Notes: generated from the sequence alone by a model not told the origin. A DNA stretch of 39,643 nt from Clostridia bacterium (GCA_024404245.1 JAKSQH010000011.1:1-39643); one strand, 5' to 3'; positions 19,139 to 28,823 are shown, counted from the stretch's first letter. Numbers and translations: made by a program.

Positions 19139-19171
19139 TTATAGAAGGAGTTTTTCCGGGGAGGAAGAGGC

Positions 19172-20545
19172 ATGAGTCGCGTTATGGACAGGATCCGCGA
19201 TAACCGGGCCGCGCTGCTGACCGGTTTTTTCCGCGTTCTGCTGTACCTTTTCCTGCTCGTCGCCTTCTTCTTTTTCATGTCCATCAACAACCCGTTTCTG
19301 CTGCACATCAACCGCACCATGGCCACCACGCTGCTGATCTACATCGTGCTGTCGGTCATGACGCACGCTGTTTACGGCGGGTATGACGTCGGCCGCAGAA
19401 AGTCAAAACCCGTTATCTCCTCCATGATCGGCGCGGCCGTGCTTACGGACGCGGTTACCTTCGTGCAGGTGCATATCATGAATATGCACGATGAAGGCAC
19501 ATGGTTCTCCACCGTCCTGCCGGACCTGCTGTGGCTCCTCGCCTGCTTCGTCACGCAGGCGCTGATGATTATCCTGATGGTGCGCGTCGGCAACACGCTG
19601 TATTTTCACCTGACCCCGCCGCGCAAGTGCCTGCTGATTCTCAGCACGCCCGCCGCGCATGACGCGCTCCACAGCAAAATCGGCCGGTATAAGCTGCAGT
19701 GGAATATCACGGACACGGTGCTGTACAACGTGCCGAACCTTGAGGAGCAGATCCGTGACGCGGAAGTTGTTTTTCTGGACAGGCTGCCCGCGCACGCGGA
19801 GCCGACGATACTCGGCATGTGCTACCGTTACGGGCGCGATGTGCTGTGTCTGGCGCAGCTGAGCGATATCATGCTGAGCAATGCCCGCACGGCCATCATT
19901 GATGACGCGCTTTTCCTGGAGATGAACAATACCCGCGCCACATTCAACCAGCGGCTGCTCAAGCGCGCGGGCGATATTTTCCTGTCCGGTCTGGCGATTC
20001 TGCTCACCCTGCCGCTTATGGCGGTCATCGCGGTGGCCATTCTGCTGGAGGACGGGCATAACCCCATCTTCACGCAGGAAAGGCTCACGCTGGACGGGCG
20101 CGCCTTCCGCATCCGCAAGTTCCGCACCATGACGCCGGACGCGTCCGTTGCCCCGGTGCAGTCCTCCATCACCACGGATGATCCGCGCATCACAAAGGTC
20201 GGCAGGGTTCTCCGCCGTTGGCGGCTGGATGAACTGCCCCAGTTTTTCAATATCTTCATCGGGGAGATGTCCCTGGTCGGTCCGCGGCCGGAGATGCTTT
20301 CCAATATCCGGCAGTATAAAGAGGAACTGCCCGATTTTGTCTACCGTGAGCGCATGAAGGCCGGCCTTACCGGCTACGCGCAGATTGAGGGGCGCTACAA
20401 CACCACGCCGGATGATAAGCTGATGATGGACCTGCAGTACATCGAAGGCTTCTCCGTGTGGCTGGATATCAAGCTGATTCTGCGCACCTTCACCGTTTTC
20501 ACAAAGAAGGACTCCACTCAGGGCTTCTCCGGCAAACAGGGTTAA
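19172..20545 (+). CDS. Polyprenyl-phosphate sugar-1-phosphate transferase (exopolysaccharide initiator)
   Basis: This 457-residue integral membrane protein is of the WbaP/WcaJ type. Such enzymes move a sugar-1-phosphate from a UDP-sugar to undecaprenyl phosphate, the first step of capsule, exopolysaccharide or glycan assembly. About four N-terminal membrane segments (residues 10-110) are followed by a soluble nucleotide-fold region. A fifth hydrophobic stretch (about 270-290) leads into the catalytic 'bacterial sugar transferase' domain, from KRAGDIF at 264 to the end. Its landmarks are IRKFRTM, a basic RRWRLDELPQ segment and SLVGPRPE with the catalytic-type motif. GGGAGG lies before ATG 19172. 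galE follows and may supply the UDP-sugar; the actual sugar is not determined by sequence. Confidence 0.92.
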   Translation: MSRVMDRIRDNRAALLTGFFRVLLYLFLLVAFFFFMSINNPFLLHINRTMATTLLIYIVLSVMTHAVYGGYDVGRRKSKPVISSMIGAAVLTDAVTFVQVHIMNMHDEGTWFSTVLPDLLWLLACFVTQALMIILMVRVGNTLYFHLTPPRKCLLILSTPAAHDALHSKIGRYKLQWNITDTVLYNVPNLEEQIRDAEVVFLDRLPAHAEPTILGMCYRYGRDVLCLAQLSDIMLSNARTAIIDDALFLEMNNTRATFNQRLLKRAGDIFLSGLAILLTLPLMAVIAVAILLEDGHNPIFTQERLTLDGRAFRIRKFRTMTPDASVAPVQSSITTDDPRITKVGRVLRRWRLDELPQFFNIFIGEMSLVGPRPEMLSNIRQYKEELPDFVYRERMKAGLTGYAQIEGRYNTTPDDKLMMDLQYIEGFSVWLDIKLILRTFTVFTKKDSTQGFSGKQG

Positions 20546-20602
20546 GGAAGCCGCCGGGTTCGCGATATTTGCTTCATCATGATTCAGGGAGGGTTATCTG
20601 CC

Positions 20603-21619
20603 ATGAACATCCTGCTTACCGGCGGTGCCGGTTTCATCGGATCACACACCTGTGTTGAGCTCATCCGCGCCGGTCACAAGCCGGTGATTGTCGATAATTA
20701 CAGTAACAGCTGCCCCGAGGCCGTACGCCGGGTGGAAAAGATCACCGGCGTTACCGTGCCCGTGTATGAGGCGAATGTCTGTGACCGCGCGGCCATGGAC
20801 CGGATTTTCGCGGAAAACAGCTTTGACGCCGTGATTCACTTCGCCGGTCTGAAGGCCGTCGGCGAAAGCGTAAGAAAGCCGCTGGAATACTACCGCAACA
20901 ATCTGGATTCCACGCTCACCCTGTGTGAAACCATGCGCGCGCACGGGGTCAAGCGCCTTGTTTTCTCCTCCTCCGCCACGGTTTACGGCGAGCAGCCCGA
21001 ATGCCCCTACAGGGAGGATATGGTTTCCACCGGCTGTTCCAACCCGTACGGCTGGACCAAGTATATGATCGAGCGCATTCTGGAAAGCGTATGCGTCGCG
21101 GATCCGGAATGGAGCGTTGTGCTGCTGCGCTATTTCAACCCCATCGGCGCGGATGAGTCCGGGCTGATCGGTGAAAACCCGAACGGCATCCCGAACAACC
21201 TCATGCCCTATATCGCCAAGGTTGCCGTCGGCGAGCTGGAAAAGCTCCACGTTTTCGGCAATGACTATCCCACGCCGGACGGCACCGGTGTGCGCGATTA
21301 TATCCACATCTCGGATCTGGCGCGCGGTCATCTGTGCGCCTGCGACTACGCCGCCGTTCACACCGGCTGCGAGATCGTGAACCTCGGCACCGGCAAGGGC
21401 GTTTCCGTGCTGGAGCTGGTACACGCGTTTGAAAAGGTCAACGGCATCCGGATTCCCTATCAAATCGACGCCCGCCGCCCCGGCGATATCGCCGAAAACT
21501 ACGCCGACCCTTCCAAAGCGCTGAAGCTCTTCGGCTGGAAAGCGGAGAAAAACATTGACGATATGTGCCGCGACACCTGGCATTTCCAGAAGAATAACCC
21601 CCACGGCTACGAAGGCTAA
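20603..21619 (+). CDS. galE: UDP-glucose 4-epimerase
   Basis: This 338-residue NAD-dependent enzyme interconverts UDP-glucose and UDP-galactose (or the N-acetyl forms). The Rossmann motif GGAGFIGSH lies at 7-15, the catalytic set S124 with Y149 and K153 in SSSATVYGE and YGWTKYMIE, and RDYIHISDLARGH further on, as in GalE. ATG 20603 is chosen because GGGAGGG at 20587-20593 precedes it and the length then equals the family norm; an upstream in-frame ATG at 20579 would add eight residues. It sits 57 bases after the sugar transferase, consistent with supply of precursors for polysaccharide synthesis. Confidence 0.95.
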   Translation: MNILLTGGAGFIGSHTCVELIRAGHKPVIVDNYSNSCPEAVRRVEKITGVTVPVYEANVCDRAAMDRIFAENSFDAVIHFAGLKAVGESVRKPLEYYRNNLDSTLTLCETMRAHGVKRLVFSSSATVYGEQPECPYREDMVSTGCSNPYGWTKYMIERILESVCVADPEWSVVLLRYFNPIGADESGLIGENPNGIPNNLMPYIAKVAVGELEKLHVFGNDYPTPDGTGVRDYIHISDLARGHLCACDYAAVHTGCEIVNLGTGKGVSVLELVHAFEKVNGIRIPYQIDARRPGDIAENYADPSKALKLFGWKAEKNIDDMCRDTWHFQKNNPHGYEG

Positions 21620-21631
21620 GGAGGCACCATA

Positions 21632-24600
21632 TTGAAATCCTATCTGCTGACTGTCGGCTCCTTCGGTAGCCGGCTTCTGTCCACGCTGATGAACGTAACC
21701 GTTTCCGGTACCGCCGCTTCCTTTCCGGAAGCGGTGGTTCTGCATATCGGTGATGAACCGCTGCCGGAAAGCACGCTTGATTTCAGTGAGGACCTGAACC
21801 TCGTGCGCGGTCAGTTCGGCGACGCGTGTCCCGGGCCTTATTTCGCGACCGGTTTTTCAATCTCCTCATGGCGGACGGAGCTGCCCAACCGGCAGGAGCT
21901 TACGGCGTCCGATCCGCAGAGCGACCTGCTGCTCACGGCGCTGCGCGGCCGCGGGCGTGACGGCGGCTTCGGCAATGACGCCGGCACCACCGGCCTGGCG
22001 ATGTCCGCGCTGCTGTCCGATACCGATCACCTGCCGGGCGCCTTTCAGGCGTTTTTCGGCGGCATCCGCGAAACGCTGGACGCGGGAGAGCATGTCCGCG
22101 TCGCTCTTGTGTGCGATCTGGCCGCGCAGGCGGACGCGGGGCTGGCCGCGGCCGTGGCTGTGGCTTTGCGTTCCCTGTGCCCGGGTGACGGGCTGACAAT
22201 CGCTTTCGCGCTCACCTTTGAGGATGTGAACGCCATCCGTGACGGGCATAACGATATTCCGCAGGAGATCCTGAAGGACTGGATCGCCCGCCGCCTGATC
22301 CGCGTTTCGGATAACCGGCCGACCCGCGGCGCGGACGCCGCGTATCTCGTATCCCTGCCGGCCGGGCTGGTATCCGGTGAAAACGCGTTCGCGCTGAGCC
22401 GGTTTGAGCTCGCGCGCGCCGTATGCGGTTTCTTTGCCGGTGAACGTGAGCCGTCCGCCGGGCTGCATCTCTGCTTTGTGCCCGCTGTGTATACGTGGAA
22501 GGCGCTCGGCTCCCGCGGCACGGACACGGCGGTTTTCCTTACCTCCGCCGTGTGGGCGCTTACGGATCTGCTGCCCGCAATGCAGGATAACATCAACCGC
22601 CCCGCGATCCTGCGCTCCATCACACCGGTATCCCGCGGCGCGCTGTTCCGCCGGCTGCTGCGCAACACGCGTGATGACGCGCTCACCGATACCGCGCCGC
22701 TGACCCGCGTGCTGGAAACCGTGCTGCACGGCTGGTACACACTCATCTGCGGCATGCCGGATCTGCTGCGTGACGCGGAAAAAACGGTTGCCGACTGGAA
22801 TACCGCTGTCGCCGTATGCGGCAAAGCCGTTACGCTCGGCGCCGCCTATGACGTGCTGAAAGCAAAGGCCGAAGCCACCGGTCTGGATAAGGTTGAGCCT
22901 GTTCACCGTGTTTCCATGACGGACACGGAGGAGGAAGCCGCCCGCCGCAGAATCGATGACGCGGGCAGCGAGCTGAATCAGGTGCTCGCGGAACGGAAAG
23001 CCGTGTTTGACAAAAGCGGCGCGGTGATCGCGCGCCTCGCGCTGGAGGACTGCCTCCGCAAGTGCGAAAAGGCGCTGTCCTCCGCGCGTGAAAAGCTGTC
23101 CCGCGCGGCCGGTGACACGGCTGACAGCAAAGATGAATACTGGCGGCTTGAGGAGCGCGTTATCCGGCTGAAGGCGGCTGTAGCCCGCAGCCGTGAGGAT
23201 CTTGCGCGGTTCTGCGTCTTCCCCGGCCTTGCCGCCCTTCCCTCGCCGCGTATTTCCCTCAAGGAGCCGTATTCCGGTCAGTTGCTTGCCCCGGAGGCGG
23301 TTTCCGCGCTCGGTGAGATCGCGGATCACCCGGGCGATCCGGACAGCTTCCGCGCGCTTCGCGACGGTTTGCCCGGGCTGATTGCCGGCAGAACCGGCAG
23401 TGACGGCAAACAACTGCTCAAAAACCTGCTCGGCGCGTGCGTCGAAACCGGCAACCCCGCGGCGGATCTGATCAACGGCATCATCAAAGTGATCCGTGAG
23501 GATTTCAGGCTTTCGCCTTTCGCGCAGACGCTTTCCCTGCCCGATATCACACTGGGGCCGGACCTTACCCCGGGCGAGATATACCCGCTTCTTTCCGCGC
23601 TGCCGGGGCGCCTGATCACGGACAGCCCGGCGGACGACACTGCCGGTATCCGCGGTGTCCTGGCCATGCTGCTGCTGCGCCAGTACCGCAAAACCGGCTG
23701 GGCGGACGCGTCTCTGTCCGTTGTCGCCATCCGTCCGGATCAGTCCGTGCTGAACAGTGTATGGCTGGATTCCGTTGACGCGAAGCGCGGCTGGATTGTG
23801 TCACTGACGGACGGAACCGCGCGCTGGCCTTTCGCCGTTGTGCTGCCCGGCCGCAGGCTGATTCCGGCAAAGCTCTCCGCGCGCCATGCCGCGCTGATTC
23901 CCGCCTGGGTCACCTGGTTTGACCCGGCGCTGCTCACTTTCCGCGATCCGTGCCATCACCTGTGTGAGCAGGACAGGCTGCTGCTCACGCAGCAGCTGAC
24001 ACGGCTGAGAACGCTGCTGTCGGATCCCGCCGCGAAGCCGTTTGCCGATCTGCTTTCCCAGTTTCACCGGGATATCACCGTTGCCGGGAAGCAGAACGCG
24101 GACGAAAGCGATCCGCTGCTGCGGCTGAGGCTCACCGCGGCGTTCGGTCTGCTGCCGCTCAATGCCTATTCCGACCTCACCCGCACCGTGAATGAATATG
24201 ACCGCGCCATCACGCAGGACAGGCTGTGCGCCTGTCTGGCGGATAAGCCGGCCGTGGAGCCCCCGGCCTTCACCTTTGAGGATGAGATCATCTACGCGCG
24301 CGGCGACCGCCCGTTCGCGCGGGAAAGCCGGATTCATCTGCTGGAAAGCACCAATCACCATGATGAAAAAGAAATACTGGAATCGCTGAAGAGTGACTGC
24401 GAGCGGCTGTTTGACGCCTCCGACGACTACCGCGATACCCTGCAGCGGGAGCTGACCGCCCTGCTCGCGCGTTATCCGGACGCGCGTGAGGAGGATACCG
24501 AAACCGCAACGCGCCTGCTGAACGGCGCCGCGGAACCGCTTCCCGCCGAAACGGCCGAGCTGACCGCGCCGTGGGATCCCGCCGATCCGGCGATCCTGAC

Positions 24601-26773
24601 CATTGTCAATGAGTGCGTCGGAGCCGAAAACTCCGCTGTTTTCCTCTCCCCCTTCACCGATAAGCTGGCGGTGATCCCGCGGCAGGGCGGGCAGATCCTC
24701 GGTGATCGCCTGATGTCGGCCATGTGCCGCGTGTCCGCCGTGCAGGGAGAAAACCCCGATACGTCGATTCCGGATGACGCGGTGCTTCCCCCTGTTCTGC
24801 CCGCCGCCATGGATCAGCTGTGCGCGCTCGGCCTGATGCGGGAGGGCACGCTGTCATTTACCCGCGTGGCGGAAGGCATCCGCGCCTGCCTCACCGTGTT
24901 CGGCCGCTTTGAGCTGCGCCTGTACCGGGTGTATACGGATACCGAGCTGCTGCTGATGTACGCGAAGGACATCCCCACCGTGGCGGTATGGCCGTCCGTG
25001 CCTTTCGCGGAGAATGACTGGCACGCGTACTTTGTATACGCGAAACTGCCGGAAGGGTATGATATCGCCTCCCCGGGTACGGTACACACCGTGACGGATA
25101 ACCGCCATATCCTGCGCTCCGCGAAGTTCCCGAAGTATCTCTGCCTGTCAAAGGACGGGGCGGTCGCCGCGTCACTGCCGCATCTGCTGCCCGCGCCCGA
25201 TCTTCCCGCCGCGGGAAACATCACGGCGTGTGTTGACTTCGGCACTTCCGCTTCCGCGGTTGTGTTCACAGGGCCGGAAGGCACGGGCCCGCTCTCCGGC
25301 GGCACGCTGGTGCGCACGCTGCTGCATCATCCGTCCGCCTCGGCGGATCTGCTCCGGCGGGAGTTTATCCCGCAGCTGCCGTTCTCCGCGCTGCTGCCCT
25401 CCACAGTCTGCATTTTCCGCAATGAAGCGAACGCGCAGCCGGTTCCCTTCGCTGACGGAATCATCCTCATGCCCTCCGGCATGGATGACCTTGCCGCGAT
25501 GAATGACCTGCATGTGTATACTTCCCTCACCTGGGATCCCGATAAGAGCCGCGCGGCGTCGCTGTATCTGCATCAGCTGATGCTGATGACCGCGCTGCAG
25601 GCGCGCGTGCGCGGCGCTTCCACGCTCACATGGCGCTTTTCCGTGCCGGACGCGATGACGGATTCCGCGCGCGCCGGGCTTTGCAAACGGATCACACAGC
25701 TCGCGCAGACCGTTTCGGAGGAAAGCGGGCTTCCCGGCGCGGCCTTCCTGCCGCAGGTTGCCTTCCTTTCCGGCAGTGACGCGCTCGGCGCCTACTTCCG
25801 CTTCTGCGCGCCGGAGGAAGTGCGCGGCACGTTCCTTACGATGGATATCGGGTCCGATACGGCTGACTTTTCCTTCTTCCTGCGCGGCTCGGACACCGCT
25901 GCCGTGACCGTTCATCTGCCGCTCGGCATCCACTATATGCTGCTGCCTTTCCTGCTGGGCGAACCTCTGCTGCCGGAGCGGGATCTGCAGGCCGCCGCCT
26001 CCCCCGCGCTGCGTGAAGCGCTGCATACACTGAAGCGCAGCGTAACGGACGCGAGAACGGATCCCTCCGGTTTCCGCTGCGCTCGCCTGGCGCTGGATAC
26101 CTTTATCGCGGATCACGGCAATGAAGCCGCGGGCATTATGTTCAATTCCATCTGCGCGGGCGTGCCCACCTGCTGCGGCGCGCTGTTGCTGCTTTACCTC
26201 TCGTTCCTGTTCACAATCTCGGGGCTGATCACAAAGCAGATCGCCGATGATCCCCGTGTGAATGATCTGCTGCCGAACAGCATGCCGGTCTGCCTCGCGG
26301 GGCGCGGCGGAAAGCTCCTTGATCTTGTGCCGGACAGCGAACGCGCCGCGCTGTGGCGCTTCCAGTCCCTTGTGAGGAACGACCGCGTGAACGCGCCTTT
26401 CCTGCTGCGCTCCGCGGAGCCGAAGCTGGAGCTCGCCGTCGGGCTGAGCACTGTGGAATCGCCTTCCGCCCTTGTGCCGTCCGGCCCGCGGATGAACAGT
26501 TTCCTGCCGGTTGACCCGGCCGCGCTGCTCATCAACTTCCTCATTCTGTATCAGCGTGAATTCCCGGCCGAGGCACAGCTCCTTTTCCCCGGCTGGTTCG
26601 TGGATGACCCGCGCGCGCCGCTCACAACCCCCGCGGAGAACGCCGTGCACTCCGCGATCGCCGGTGCCTTCGGAAACGGCAATGACGTATATGACTGTCT
26701 GGCGGACAGCTTTGCCACGCTCGCCGAACAGATTGACCTGCACAAGAGAGGTGAACATCCTTGGAACGCCTGA
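21632..26773 (+). CDS. Giant 1713-residue protein with C-terminal actin/Hsp70-type ATPase domain
   Basis: I do not recognise a named family. TTG 21632 is the start, with AAGGAGG directly upstream and 12 bases after galE. The C-terminal third has the three ATPase motifs of the actin/Hsp70 superfamily: VDFGTSASAV (D1202), MDIGSDTADF (D1405) and LAGRGGKLLDL (G1557-G1560). Residues about 429-525 form a coiled coil (charged heptads, EEEAARRR through EDLARFC). The N-terminus has VGSFGSRLL at 8-16, GNDAGTTG at 114-121 and a VRVALVCDLAAQ strand at 155, then helix and strand. That order resembles tubulin/FtsZ-like (Tubulin_2) proteins, but without a clean GGGTGTG loop, so this is a tentative inference. 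No signal peptide or membrane segment is present. The stop overlaps the next gene by 13 bases. A scaffold or force-generating role tied to envelope polysaccharide is a guess from its neighbours. Confidence 0.85.
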   Translation: MKSYLLTVGSFGSRLLSTLMNVTVSGTAASFPEAVVLHIGDEPLPESTLDFSEDLNLVRGQFGDACPGPYFATGFSISSWRTELPNRQELTASDPQSDLLLTALRGRGRDGGFGNDAGTTGLAMSALLSDTDHLPGAFQAFFGGIRETLDAGEHVRVALVCDLAAQADAGLAAAVAVALRSLCPGDGLTIAFALTFEDVNAIRDGHNDIPQEILKDWIARRLIRVSDNRPTRGADAAYLVSLPAGLVSGENAFALSRFELARAVCGFFAGEREPSAGLHLCFVPAVYTWKALGSRGTDTAVFLTSAVWALTDLLPAMQDNINRPAILRSITPVSRGALFRRLLRNTRDDALTDTAPLTRVLETVLHGWYTLICGMPDLLRDAEKTVADWNTAVAVCGKAVTLGAAYDVLKAKAEATGLDKVEPVHRVSMTDTEEEAARRRIDDAGSELNQVLAERKAVFDKSGAVIARLALEDCLRKCEKALSSAREKLSRAAGDTADSKDEYWRLEERVIRLKAAVARSREDLARFCVFPGLAALPSPRISLKEPYSGQLLAPEAVSALGEIADHPGDPDSFRALRDGLPGLIAGRTGSDGKQLLKNLLGACVETGNPAADLINGIIKVIREDFRLSPFAQTLSLPDITLGPDLTPGEIYPLLSALPGRLITDSPADDTAGIRGVLAMLLLRQYRKTGWADASLSVVAIRPDQSVLNSVWLDSVDAKRGWIVSLTDGTARWPFAVVLPGRRLIPAKLSARHAALIPAWVTWFDPALLTFRDPCHHLCEQDRLLLTQQLTRLRTLLSDPAAKPFADLLSQFHRDITVAGKQNADESDPLLRLRLTAAFGLLPLNAYSDLTRTVNEYDRAITQDRLCACLADKPAVEPPAFTFEDEIIYARGDRPFARESRIHLLESTNHHDEKEILESLKSDCERLFDASDDYRDTLQRELTALLARYPDAREEDTETATRLLNGAAEPLPAETAELTAPWDPADPAILTIVNECVGAENSAVFLSPFTDKLAVIPRQGGQILGDRLMSAMCRVSAVQGENPDTSIPDDAVLPPVLPAAMDQLCALGLMREGTLSFTRVAEGIRACLTVFGRFELRLYRVYTDTELLLMYAKDIPTVAVWPSVPFAENDWHAYFVYAKLPEGYDIASPGTVHTVTDNRHILRSAKFPKYLCLSKDGAVAASLPHLLPAPDLPAAGNITACVDFGTSASAVVFTGPEGTGPLSGGTLVRTLLHHPSASADLLRREFIPQLPFSALLPSTVCIFRNEANAQPVPFADGIILMPSGMDDLAAMNDLHVYTSLTWDPDKSRAASLYLHQLMLMTALQARVRGASTLTWRFSVPDAMTDSARAGLCKRITQLAQTVSEESGLPGAAFLPQVAFLSGSDALGAYFRFCAPEEVRGTFLTMDIGSDTADFSFFLRGSDTAAVTVHLPLGIHYMLLPFLLGEPLLPERDLQAAASPALREALHTLKRSVTDARTDPSGFRCARLALDTFIADHGNEAAGIMFNSICAGVPTCCGALLLLYLSFLFTISGLITKQIADDPRVNDLLPNSMPVCLAGRGGKLLDLVPDSERAALWRFQSLVRNDRVNAPFLLRSAEPKLELAVGLSTVESPSALVPSGPRMNSFLPVDPAALLINFLILYQREFPAEAQLLFPGWFVDDPRAPLTTPAENAVHSAIAGAFGNGNDVYDCLADSFATLAEQIDLHKRGEHPWNA

Positions 26774-27519
26774 CCTCCCTGAAAAACCCGAAAGTCCTGT
26801 TCTGGCGTTCGCTCGCGGACAGGAAGGCCCGCAAGGAAAGCGGCTGCTTTATTGTGGAAGGCTGGAAAATGGTCACAGAAGCCCTTGCTTCCGCCTTCGC
26901 GATTGAGGCCGTGCTGGTCCGTGAGGATATGGAAAGCGAGATTTCCCCGGAGCTTACGCGTTATCCGGTTTATCTGCTGCCCGCTGCCGTGTTTGACGCG
27001 GTATGCGATACCAGAACACCGCAGGGAATCGCCGCCGTGCTCCGCTTTACCCGCACCGAGGCAAGCGGTAGCAGGCTCATCGCGCTGGATGACGTGCAGG
27101 ACCCCGGAAACGTGGGCACCATTATCCGTACGGCGGACGCCGCCGGCTTTACCGGTGTGCTCCTCGGCAGCGCGTGCGCCGATGTGTTTTCGCCGAAGGT
27201 GCTTCGCGCCACCATGGGCAGCATCTTCCGCATGGGTATTTCCCGCCCGGATGATCTGGCCGCGGAACTCGGCCGCCTCCGCGAATCCGGCTTTTCCGTG
27301 CTTTCCTCACAGCTGGACGGAACCCCGTTCTATGAGCGTACCGGCGTGTCGGACCGTTTCTGCCTGATTATCGGCAATGAAGGGAACGGCGTGTCACCGG
27401 CCGTGAGCGCGCAGGCGACGCACCGGCTGAAGCTGCCGATGCGCGGCGGCGCGGAATCGCTGAACGCGGCGATCGCGGCCGGCATTATGATGTATGATCT
27501 CACACGTGATCTGGACTGA
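26761..27519 (+). CDS. SpoU/TrmH family RNA 2'-O-methyltransferase
   Basis: This 252-residue protein is a knotted SPOUT methyltransferase with an N-terminal RNA-binding region (FIVEGWKMV near 30-38) and the three family motifs: DPGNVGTIIRTADAAGF at 114-130, IIGNEGNGVS around 203-212 and a PMRGGAESLNAAIAAGIMMYDL-type end at 226-246 (key P, S, L, N, A). Such proteins methylate a ribose 2'-O in rRNA or tRNA; the target here is not clear (RlmB-like or TsnR/TrmH-like). TTG 26761 is the start, with GAGAGGTGA a few bases before. It overlaps the end of the giant protein gene by 13 bases, so translation is coupled. Confidence 0.92.
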   Translation: MERLTSLKNPKVLFWRSLADRKARKESGCFIVEGWKMVTEALASAFAIEAVLVREDMESEISPELTRYPVYLLPAAVFDAVCDTRTPQGIAAVLRFTRTEASGSRLIALDDVQDPGNVGTIIRTADAAGFTGVLLGSACADVFSPKVLRATMGSIFRMGISRPDDLAAELGRLRESGFSVLSSQLDGTPFYERTGVSDRFCLIIGNEGNGVSPAVSAQATHRLKLPMRGGAESLNAAIAAGIMMYDLTRDLD

Positions 27520-27531
27520 CAGGTGAATTGA

Positions 27532-28545
27532 ATGAGCAACCTTTTTAATCCTTATAACGCAAATTGTCTGATTGACCTGCATCTGCATCTGGACGGCGCG
27601 CTGGATACGGACATTGTACGCGAGCTGGCCGCGGTGCAGCACATTCCGCTGCCTGAGGATGACAATGAACTGAGAGCGATGATCAGCGTGTCCTCCGGGT
27701 GCCGGTCTCTCACGGATTACCTGGAAAAATTCGACTTCACAACCTCCCTGCTCCGTAACGGGCCCGCGCTCACGCTGGCCGTGCGCCGCGTGCTGGAGCG
27801 GCAGTGGGAGCAGGGCGTGATGTACACGGAAATCCGTTTTGCTCCCCTGCTGTCCGTCCGCGAAGGGTTTTCACAGGAGGACGCGGTGCTTGCCGCCATA
27901 CAGGGGCTGAAGGAAGCGGGTGACCGTCATACCGGGCTGATCCTGTGCTGCATGCGCAGCAGGTCCGGAGACGATAACCTTGAAACCCTGGAGATCGCGA
28001 AGCGTTATCTCGGCAAAGGGGTATGCGGTGTCGACCTCGCGGGCAACGAAGCCATTTGGCCGAACGCGCTGTTCAGTTCCCTGCTCCTCAAAGCCGGTGA
28101 GTTGGGGCTCCCGTTTACCGTGCACGCGGGCGAAGCCGCCGGGCCCGAAAGCGTTGAAGCGGCCGTTTCCTGCGGCGCGCGCAGAATCGGTCACGGTGTG
28201 CGCAGCATATCCGACCCCGCCCTGATGCGCAGGCTCGCCGAATCCCGCGTAACGCTTGAGCTGTGTCCCACCAGCAACCTGGACACCAAAGCCGTCAGCG
28301 ACCTGAGCCATTATCCGCTCCGTACCTTTATGGAGCACGGGATCCCGGTCACCGTAAACACGGACGACCCGGTGATCTCCGCCACCGACATCCGCCGTGA
28401 ATGGCAGCTGCTGACGGATGAGTTCTCCGTAACAAACGACGAAGCCCGCGCGATCCTGCTGAACGCGGCGGACGCCGCCTTCTGCGATGATACCGAAAAA
28501 GCCCGCCTCCGCGACAAAATCCACGCGCATTTCGACAATAAATAA
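27532..28545 (+). CDS. add: Adenosine deaminase family protein
   Basis: This 337-residue metal-dependent hydrolase of the adenosine/adenine/AMP deaminase family has all its catalytic residues: H17 and H19 (DLHLHLDGA), H198 and E201 (VHAGEAAGPES), H221 (RIGHGVR), and D278-D279 (NTDDP), plus the CPTSN motif. Adenosine (to inosine) is the most likely substrate, but adenine deaminase-like members share these motifs. AGGTGA lies 5 bases before ATG 27532, 12 bases after the methyltransferase. With hpt and purC elsewhere in the window it fits purine salvage and synthesis. A strong terminator follows. Confidence 0.9.
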   Translation: MSNLFNPYNANCLIDLHLHLDGALDTDIVRELAAVQHIPLPEDDNELRAMISVSSGCRSLTDYLEKFDFTTSLLRNGPALTLAVRRVLERQWEQGVMYTEIRFAPLLSVREGFSQEDAVLAAIQGLKEAGDRHTGLILCCMRSRSGDDNLETLEIAKRYLGKGVCGVDLAGNEAIWPNALFSSLLLKAGELGLPFTVHAGEAAGPESVEAAVSCGARRIGHGVRSISDPALMRRLAESRVTLELCPTSNLDTKAVSDLSHYPLRTFMEHGIPVTVNTDDPVISATDIRREWQLLTDEFSVTNDEARAILLNAADAAFCDDTEKARLRDKIHAHFDNK

Positions 28546-28549
28546 TAAA

Positions 28550-28586
28550 GGGGAAAGACCAGCCGGTCTTTCCCCAAATTCTTTTT
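28550..28586 (+). terminator. Strong terminator of the plus-strand operon
   Basis: An 11-bp perfect stem GGGGAAAGACC (28550-28560) and GGTCTTTCCCC (28565-28575) with a 4-base loop is followed by AAATTCTTTTT. Confidence 0.9.
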
Positions 28587-28613
28587 GCAAAGTCCCAAAA
28601 GTCAGACAGTATG

Positions 28614-28823
28614 CATGCGAAGGTTTCCGAGGGAAATCTCATTCACGACCGCCGGTGGCGGGAATCTCGTGAATGAGTTTCTCAAGCGAAAAGGAGCAGT
28701 CTCAACGGTGTTGAGCTGCGACTATTGAGCTTGCGGGGGATCGCAAAGCCCCAAGAGTGGGGACATGCGAAGGTTTCCAAAGGGCGATCGCAAAGCCCTT
28801 TGGTCGGCCGCAGGCCGAAACCT
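28614..28823. repeat. Non-coding cluster of nested hairpins with direct repeats
   Basis: This convergent gap between add and clpX has no gene. A 15-bp direct repeat CATGCGAAGGTTTCC occurs at 28614-28628 and 28764-28778. Four large hairpins follow one another: CTCATTCACGA (28638-28648) with TCGTGAATGAG (28667-28677), which encloses CCGCC/GGCGG; GCAG-CTCAA with TTGAG-CTGC (28696-28719); CCAAAGGGC with GCCCTTTGG (28777-28803); and TCGGCC with GGCCGA (28804-28818). AGGTTTC/GAAACCT (28771-28777, 28817-28823) encloses the last two like a clover leaf. It could be a structured RNA, a dispersed repeat element or a decayed mobile element end; see findings. Confidence 0.6.

Noticed and set aside
21866-23413. 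Long minus-strand frames inside the giant gene (also 25172-26758)
   Set aside because: Arg/Gln/Gly-rich shadow translations without ribosome sites, antisense to a gene with clear domain motifs.
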